From assembly GCF_905147045.1 (NCBI RefSeq), contig NC_065889.1, forward strand, positions 11,165,001 through 11,229,000: DNA of 64,000 nt, given 5' to 3'. Position numbers and translations under genes: made by a program. This DNA is from Nymphalis io. Lineage: Eukaryota > Arthropoda > Insecta > Lepidoptera > Nymphalidae. Under the pieces are notes generated by a model. The model was not told where the DNA came from. It did not search any database and saw nothing but the letters and a program-made list of their open reading frames with translations. Positions 58,198 through 64,000 of the stretch are shown piece after piece (the stretch's first letter is position 1; each line of letters begins with the position of its first letter).

Positions 58198-58440
58198 GTC
58201 TGTTCGCCAGGCTCTCTCGTTCGATCACGAACATTTGACTTGACTCTCTTTAGAGGAGAGAAGAGACAACTCAAATCCAATCTCCCGGGTTATTTCTATT
58301 TCAGGCAGAAACTCGTCACGATACAGGGCCACGGCCGCGTGCAGAGCCCAAGCTCCAAACTGCCCGAGGGCATGCGATTGTAGGGTAACGAGACAAGGAA
58401 ACTGAGTTGTCTCATCATCACTGTGCCTTGTTGTTAAAAC
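58198..58440. other. GC-richer island with an 11-bp inverted repeat
   Basis: AGAGACAACTCA at about 58261 and TGAGTTGTCTCA at about 58401 are inverted. The sequence between includes GGGCCACGGCCGCGTGCAGAGCCC. Possibly a small DNA-transposon remnant. No coding frame recognised. Confidence 0.4.
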
Positions 58441-59139
58441 AACTTGTATGCTCTAAAAATTAATTGCTTTTTAAATTAAAAAATAAAACTAGGCTATACT
58501 ATATACCTTACTTATTTTTACAATATGTGAAATTTAAAAGCGACAATGTAAATTTTCAGTGCTCTGCTTTATATAGTGAAATTAGAAGACTTTGTATGTT
58601 TATAGTTCATTGTCTTGTACATCTTCACTTTAATGTAAAAAGCATTGTACTTACTTTGGAGATAAACCTTTATAGCCCGAACAAATTAAAGCAAAAAAAA
58701 TTATGATAGCAGTTCGGCCAGCCTGCCTATGATGGGGTATTGAAAAAAATATTATATTAGAGTCAATAAAGAGATAAATAAAACCATTTGTATTTTATAG
58801 CCATTTCTTTAATCTATTGAACCAAATGTGAGTTATCTTCATAGTAGAATTTGTCAAAAGTACACATTATACTCGGGTTGTAAAATTTTTGTTACTAAAT
58901 ATGTTTATTATATAACCAAAAAAAAAATTCAAGCGAGTATCGATAATTAATCGGTGCATATGATTAAACGTAATGGTTTTTGTATTTTGTGGCATATGGC
59001 GTCGGTATCAGCCAATTGGAAGTATTTTGCAAAAAAAATCGGGTCGTCATCCTGATAGAATTGATCTCGGTACATTTTGACGGCACACAGTTGCAATTCT
59101 ATTAGTACTGATTTAAATAATAATAATAAATAATAATGT
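58441..59139. other. No gene recognised
   Basis: An 80-codon plus-strand frame at 58464-58706 is lysine- and leucine-rich without motif or signal, probably chance in AT-rich DNA. Confidence 0.45.
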
Positions 59140-59470
59140 CTCCAGACCGATTTCAGCCACGGCGGCCGATCTCAAGAGAGATATGAGAGTTAGAATGAGT
59201 GTGTGCGCAAGCACTCTCTCTTCCCTAGTTCTCATAATCCGATGGGACGGAATTTCGACATGACCGAAAAGAGTTCAGGCGCAGGACCAACGGCTTTACG
59301 TGCTTTCCGAGGCACGGGAGTGAACACACTTCCAACTTCCAGACTCTGGACTGCAACTGATAATTTTCTGACAGATAAACCCAATAAATTTTTATTGGCC
59401 CGTCCTGGATATTGAACCTAGGACCTCCGGGTCTGCGGCCTTACATCAAGCCACTAGACCAACAAGACAG
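59140..59470 (-). mobile_element. SINE-C, near complete
   Basis: TCTCCAGACCGATTTCAGCCACGGCGGCC ... GGAAAGCAC-type body ... GGCCTTACATCAAGCCACTAGACCAACAAG. The B box is decayed (CCTGGATATTGAACC). Confidence 0.82.
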
Positions 59471-59779
59471 TCAGATACTGTGTATACATGATATTTAATT
59501 AAAACGAATTACTTATTAAATAATATATTAAAATAATTGCAGTGTGATTTGTATCAACTAGGTAACTGCTGAGTTCCTTGAAGGTTTCTTAAAAGAAAAT
59601 ACCAATTAATAAAATTGAATTCTTTGTCTGTGATTAATCTTCACAACAACTGAAAAGCAAATGAGTAGATCTGAATTATTATTAAGAGTATTTAAGGTAC
59701 CGTGTAATTTTTAATTCATCAAAATCTGCTGCGTCTCTTAAAAGTTACCAAAACCAAAACAATAAAAAAAAATTATTAG

Positions 59780-59825
59780 CTTACATAATCATTTAATAGT
59801 TGACACTATTAAATGATTACGTAAG
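59780..59825. repeat. 21-bp palindrome, 4-nt loop, one mismatch
   Basis: CTTACATAATCATTTAATAGT, TGAC, ACTATTAAATGATTACGTAAG. It ends 74 bases from the receptor C stop codon, on its 3' side. Confidence 0.88.
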
Positions 59826-59898
59826 ATAAGATGACAGATTATTAAGGACTACTAGTTAAAAAATAAAAATTGGAAAATATTAATTAATACTAATAAAC

Positions 59899-62800
59899 TC
59901 ATAGTTGCAACAGGACCAACTCGTACGTCACTATGGTTGAAAGCATCTGAAAGGAAAAGAAAAAATACAAAATGTTTTCATAGAAAAGCAGCATGATTTC
60001 TGCCACGCTCAAGTGGTCAACTGCAATGTACATATTATGGTTTATAATAAGCGCAAACACAAGTGCACTCTTTATTCCATCACTCTAATTATCTAGTTGG
60101 ACAACAGGTTAAATTACAAAAAAAAGACAATTAACAAAAATTTCTGATTCAGTTTTATTATTTACTTTATATGGATTTATATTATTTATATTTATATATT
60201 TGTCTCAACTTTGTATGGATGATATGAGTATTTTTTTTATAAAATGAAAAATCTTGTAACCCAAACCCTCTCAAATGCACACAAAATTCATCAAAAGGGA
60301 TTTATAAAGAATATTATATATGCGTAGGATTAAAATGGTTTAAATTCTTTTTCCAAAATTCATCCCAAGTTCGATCGATCCATATTAGTTTCATGTCAAC
60401 CAAACTAAATATTAGAAAAAATATATACGAACCGACAGTATAGTTCCTCTTGTAACGTAAAAATATCCTAATCCACTCAGGTTAACCTTTGAATAATACA
60501 CTTGATCCATAAAACGCTGCACCTGAACAAAGACAGTACATTCTTTTATTTATAGTTTCAAATTAACTTTATCAAGAATAAAAAAAATGTTTCGAATTAT
60601 ATGAAAAACTGACCGTTTAAATTAAATAGTTTGTCAACCCATTTACTGATAAAGGTAAATGGGCTATCTACTCTGTAAATATCCCACTGCTGGGATATGG
60701 TCTCTTCTCCTAAGAAGAGCTTATTCCATCACGCTACTTCCATTTGAGTTAATGAACAGATTGTGAATATTTGTTGCCCTTTCATTCGACCTATACATGT
60801 TGCCTTACGATGCTTTGCTTCACCGCACAAGATGAATTATTGTTTCGAATAAAGCAATTGAAATGTAAATAAATTACAGAACCTCAAGAGTGTACGCTGA
60901 TGCTGGCAAAGTATGAAGAGCTCTTAAAGGTTCGCGGCTTAGAGTGTGAAGATGGGCAGTGAAGGTTGATACTAATGTAGTTCTGAAGATAAGGTGGAGT
61001 GTAGGCAGAGACGAGTCTAAGATCACTATCCAATCAGAACTGTAACAACAAATATCTAAATCAATGATAAATACCATCGCCAGCAGTGAAAATCTATAAG
61101 AACTCACTTCGCATTTCACTTTAGAAACGTTGAAAACTTGCAGTGATACGCAATTTTGATGCGTGTGTCGTTTAAATTATATAATCATTAAAGTGCAAGT
61201 ATCGAGTTTTACCGTGATATGGACATCAATTATTATTCCATAAATTCAATTAACGATTATGCAACGTAAAGTAACGCCTCACCGTATGTGGTATCAAGAT
61301 GATATGATTCGTTACGAGAGCAAGATAAACAAACCTGTTCGCGATGCTGCAGTCAGGATTATAGGAATTCATTGTTACGGTCTTCTGTCTCCTTAAAACA
61401 AATGTTAATTTAATAAATTTTGCGACATACTTAATGTTGTTTACCTAAACACTATCGGTCTTCTTATAAACGGTGCTTAGACTGATTAATTAAACACTAA
61501 CACTTTCACTTTTGGTTTGAAGTTCGAAAGAAAAAGACACAGCATTGTTTATATAATCACCCGCTAAACGAGGATATGAGACTATGAGATATGGTATATG
61601 GGACTATGAGAAAGCCTTTGATTCGATCGAAACCTGGGCCGTGCTGAATTCTCTTCAAAGGTGCCAAATTGATTATCGGTATATCAGGGTGTTAAAGTGC
61701 TTGTACGAGAACGCCACCATGTCGATCCGACTCCAGGATCAGAACTCAAAACCTATCCAACTGCAGAGAGGTGACTCCTAAACTGTTTACCGTTGCATTG
61801 GAAAATGTTTTAAAGCTTCTGGACTGGAACGGACTTGGCATCAATATCAACGGCGAGTACATCACTCATCTTCGATTTGCCGATGACATTGTGATTATGG
61901 CTGAGACTTTGGAAGACCTCGGCACTATGCTCGATGACCTCAGCAGGGTATCCCAACAAGTGGGTCTAAAAATAAACATGGACAAGACGAAAATCATGTC
62001 GAACATCCATGTTGCACCCACTCAAGTCAAGGTTGGAAATTCTGCACTCGAAGTTGTAGACAACTATGTCTACCTAGGTCAGACTAGGTAGGTCCAACTT
62101 CGAGAAAGAGGTCAATCGTCGAATTCAACTCGGGCAGCGTTCGGGAAGCTACATGATATCTTCTCATCCCAAATATCGCAGTGTCTCAAGTCGAAAGTCT
62201 TCGACCAGTGTGTGTTGCCAGTGATGACTTATGGATCAGAGACGTGGTCGCTCACAATGGGCCTCATAAGAAGGCCCAAGGTCACTCAAAGCGCAATAGA
62301 GAGGGCTATGCTCGGAGTTTCTCTGCGAGATCGAATCCGAAATGATGAAATCCGGAGGCGAACCAAAGTAACCGACATAGTCCGAAGAATTGCTAAATTG
62401 AAGTAGCAGTGGGCGGGGCACATTGCTTGCAGAACCGACGGCAGCTGGGGCAGAAAGGTTCTCGAGTGGCGACCACGAACCGGAAGACGCAGTGTGGGCA
62501 GGCCCCCTACAAGGTGGACCGACGACTTAGAACGAGTCGCGGGAAGCCGTTGGGAGGCCTTTGTCCAGCAGTGGACGTCTTTCGGCTGATATGATGATGA
62601 TGATGATGAAACGAGGATTATAAGTAAATACGTATGAAGTAAATACGTTTGAGCCAACTTTGAACTATAAAAGGTTCTAAGTCCTAAGTCGCATCGTATG
62701 TATTATGTAACACAATAATTTAAAGGAACGGAGCTTTTTTAACATACTTTAAGATCGTAATCTATATATCATCTTTAGTACGCAAAAGAAGATTTAATAC

Positions 62801-64000
62801 AGGCAAATATAATACATAATTTATGGAACTGTTATTAAAAAAAAAATGCTGCTAGCATTCTTGCTTCTATTCCACGCATTCATGATTTGTTCAGCAGTTA
62901 TTTTGCATTAATACTTTTAAATTAAACAATACTTACAAAAATATATACTTACTGAATGATGTCATACATATGTTTGCATATGACGACAAGGTTTGATAGA
63001 AAACTCATGAAAACGAAAGGGTTGACGTAATCATCGATTATTTTCACCAGACGCGTTAAACGGCTGTAATGTGCCTGTAGATCCATCCAAGACACATGTC
63101 TGTTTTTTGTACACTGCAATAAAAACTTACGAAATTAAGACGCGTGAGTGTCATTTATTCAGGGCCCCTTCTCTTATGCTTTGTTCGGATTTTACGAATT
63201 TTACTTGGTGTAAATTGTCCTTCCTTATACAATCATAAGTGCTCAGAAAAATATGTTCTGGTTCACAAATGGGTAATTTTTTACAGTTTTAAGAAAAGAT
63301 ATGCCGTCTTTTCTTGAAACAAATCTCCATGTTAAGTGCTCTCCGCTGCGGTCTTTTATTTCTATATACTCAAGGTCAATCATTATGTGGACCGTGTGAC
63401 CTTTTATCGTGTTATAACGAACGTAGACGCAATCCTGTCAACCTTTCGAAATATGATCTTAAAGCTAAAGCTTCCTCCTATGAGGTTATATGGGACTTTA
63501 GCAAGAAATGATACATCTGCCGACCAACTGAGCATCTTATTAAATCTCTTTCTTCTATAATTGTCTCTATTTTAAGAAAATCTGACTATAAATTATTATA
63601 TTGCAATTATAATGAATTAATTTTTGTTTTATAATAATTTTATAATATTACAATTAAAAGGATCATGAGAGACATCTTTACCAAAATCAACTATATTTAA
63701 AGAAGCTTGTTCAGCCAGTATCGATCGTTAATTATCATCATATGAAGTTAAAATTATTTTTTAACATTGGACAAATTTGCTACATATTTTTTATTTTTTG
63801 TCAATGGCATTATTTGGTTTGCTAAACGTTTGGCATGGTCACATTATTTTTATTAATGTAATGGTGAATACTATATTGAATGGTTATATCGGTAATCCTA
63901 AATTAAATCAACTTGATATAATTAAAAAAATATTATAAAATAAAAATTTACTCACTTTTATTTGCCTGATTCTCATCAGTCGGTTGAAATTCCGAAATCT
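59899..64000 (-). CDS. Sugar-type gustatory receptor C, 3' six exons (5' part beyond window)
   Basis: Third sugar-clade gustatory receptor, in tandem behind receptor B on the same strand. Exons seen in transcript order: 64000-63956 (continues outside), 63113-62953, 61391-61335, 61039-60883, 60522-60433, 59946-59899. Junction phases (0, 2, 2, 0, 0) equal those of receptor A. Motifs: WMDLQAHYSRLTRLVKIIDD and SFLSNLVVICKHMYDII in the 63 kb exon, VQRFMDQ...VNLSGLGYFYVTR in the penultimate exon, and a final exon ending TIVTYELVLLQL then stop, with no tail after the core motif. The exon at 61 kb (TLHLIFRTTLVSTFTAHL) diverges most from A and B. The 61391 acceptor ends in AAG, weaker than the others. 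The large intron 61392-62952 contains an RTE retrotransposon with its own target-site duplication. No stop or frameshift interrupts the visible exons, so it looks functional but fast-evolving. Confidence 0.82.
60664..60850 (-). mobile_element. SINE-B, heavily degraded, in receptor C
   Basis: CTCTGTAAATATCCCACTGCTGGGATATGG ... TTATTCCATCACGCTACTTCCATTTGAG ... CCTATACATGTTGCCTTACGATGC. It is in the intron before the penultimate exon. Confidence 0.6.
61576..62608 (+). mobile_element. 5'-truncated RTE LINE in receptor C intron, 10-bp duplication
   Basis: AAACGAGGAT flanks it at 61566-61575 and 62609-62618. RT motifs in order: YEKAFDSIETWAV, LRFADDIVIMAETLEDL (catalytic FADD), GLKINMDKTKIM, YVYLGQ, LPVMTYGSETWSL, GRPPTRWTDDLERVAG, then the VDVFRLI end and a TGATGATGATG tail. 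Frames break near 61775, 62090 and 62405. Antisense to the receptor. Confidence 0.88.
62609..62952. other. Rest of the receptor C intron
   Basis: AT-rich. A scrap of unclassified repeat E lies at 62845-62895 (AAATGCTGCTAGCATTCTTGC). Confidence 0.5.
63114..63955. other. Receptor C intron, no repeat recognised
   Basis: Two overlapping 65-74-codon plus-strand frames at 63314-63560 are antisense to the intron. One contains HYVDRVTFYRVITNVDAILS, which I cannot place. Confidence 0.4.

Overview
The window looks like nuclear DNA of a moth or butterfly (Lepidoptera). It is very AT-rich, its genes are split by many small phase-conserved introns, and most of the sequence between exons is transposon-derived. 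I see tRNA-headed SINEs, CR1-, Jockey- and RTE-like LINE fragments, Helitron-like repeats and one gag-only LTR element. Species cannot be named from the sequence. Nearly all long open frames are transposon ORFs or chance. The host genes had to be assembled exon by exon from splice signals and reading-frame phase.

Host genes: three members of the insect sugar-type gustatory receptor (Gr5a/Gr64-like) family and one small secreted Kazal-type protein. Receptor A (+ strand, 12909-28818, 11 exons, about 460 aa) and receptor B (- strand, 48740-55689, 11 exons, about 434 aa) are complete. Receptor C (- strand, 59899 to beyond 64000) has its last six exons here and its 5' part outside the window. B and C are in tandem head-to-tail order, and A faces them convergently. 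All three end in the TIVTYELV.(L/F)Q motif, and intron phases agree at every 3' junction I could compare. This is a tandemly duplicated sugar-receptor cluster. The 20 kb between A and B holds the Kazal-type gene (42246-44056, + strand, 97 aa).

Layout: 1-12.6 kb is SINE pieces, a decayed CR1-like LINE (about 3.0-7.5 kb, - strand) and a long AT-rich stretch with nothing recognisable. 12.9-28.8 kb is receptor A, whose introns hold a gag-only LTR element (14.36-16.57 kb), an antisense LINE (21.8-23.6 kb), a Jockey C-terminal fragment and many SINEs. 28.9-42.2 kb is intergenic and repeat-filled, with a truncated LINE at 33.4-35.06 kb. The Kazal gene follows. 44-48.7 kb is Helitron-like and other repeats. 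48.7-55.7 kb is receptor B. 56-59.9 kb is intergenic with one short insertion framed by a 12-bp duplication. 59.9-64 kb is receptor C with an RTE insertion in an intron.

A second signal, not explained by the annotated elements, is a set of at least eight unrelated near-perfect palindromes (arms 13-24 bp, loops 0-16 nt) scattered through the non-coding DNA.
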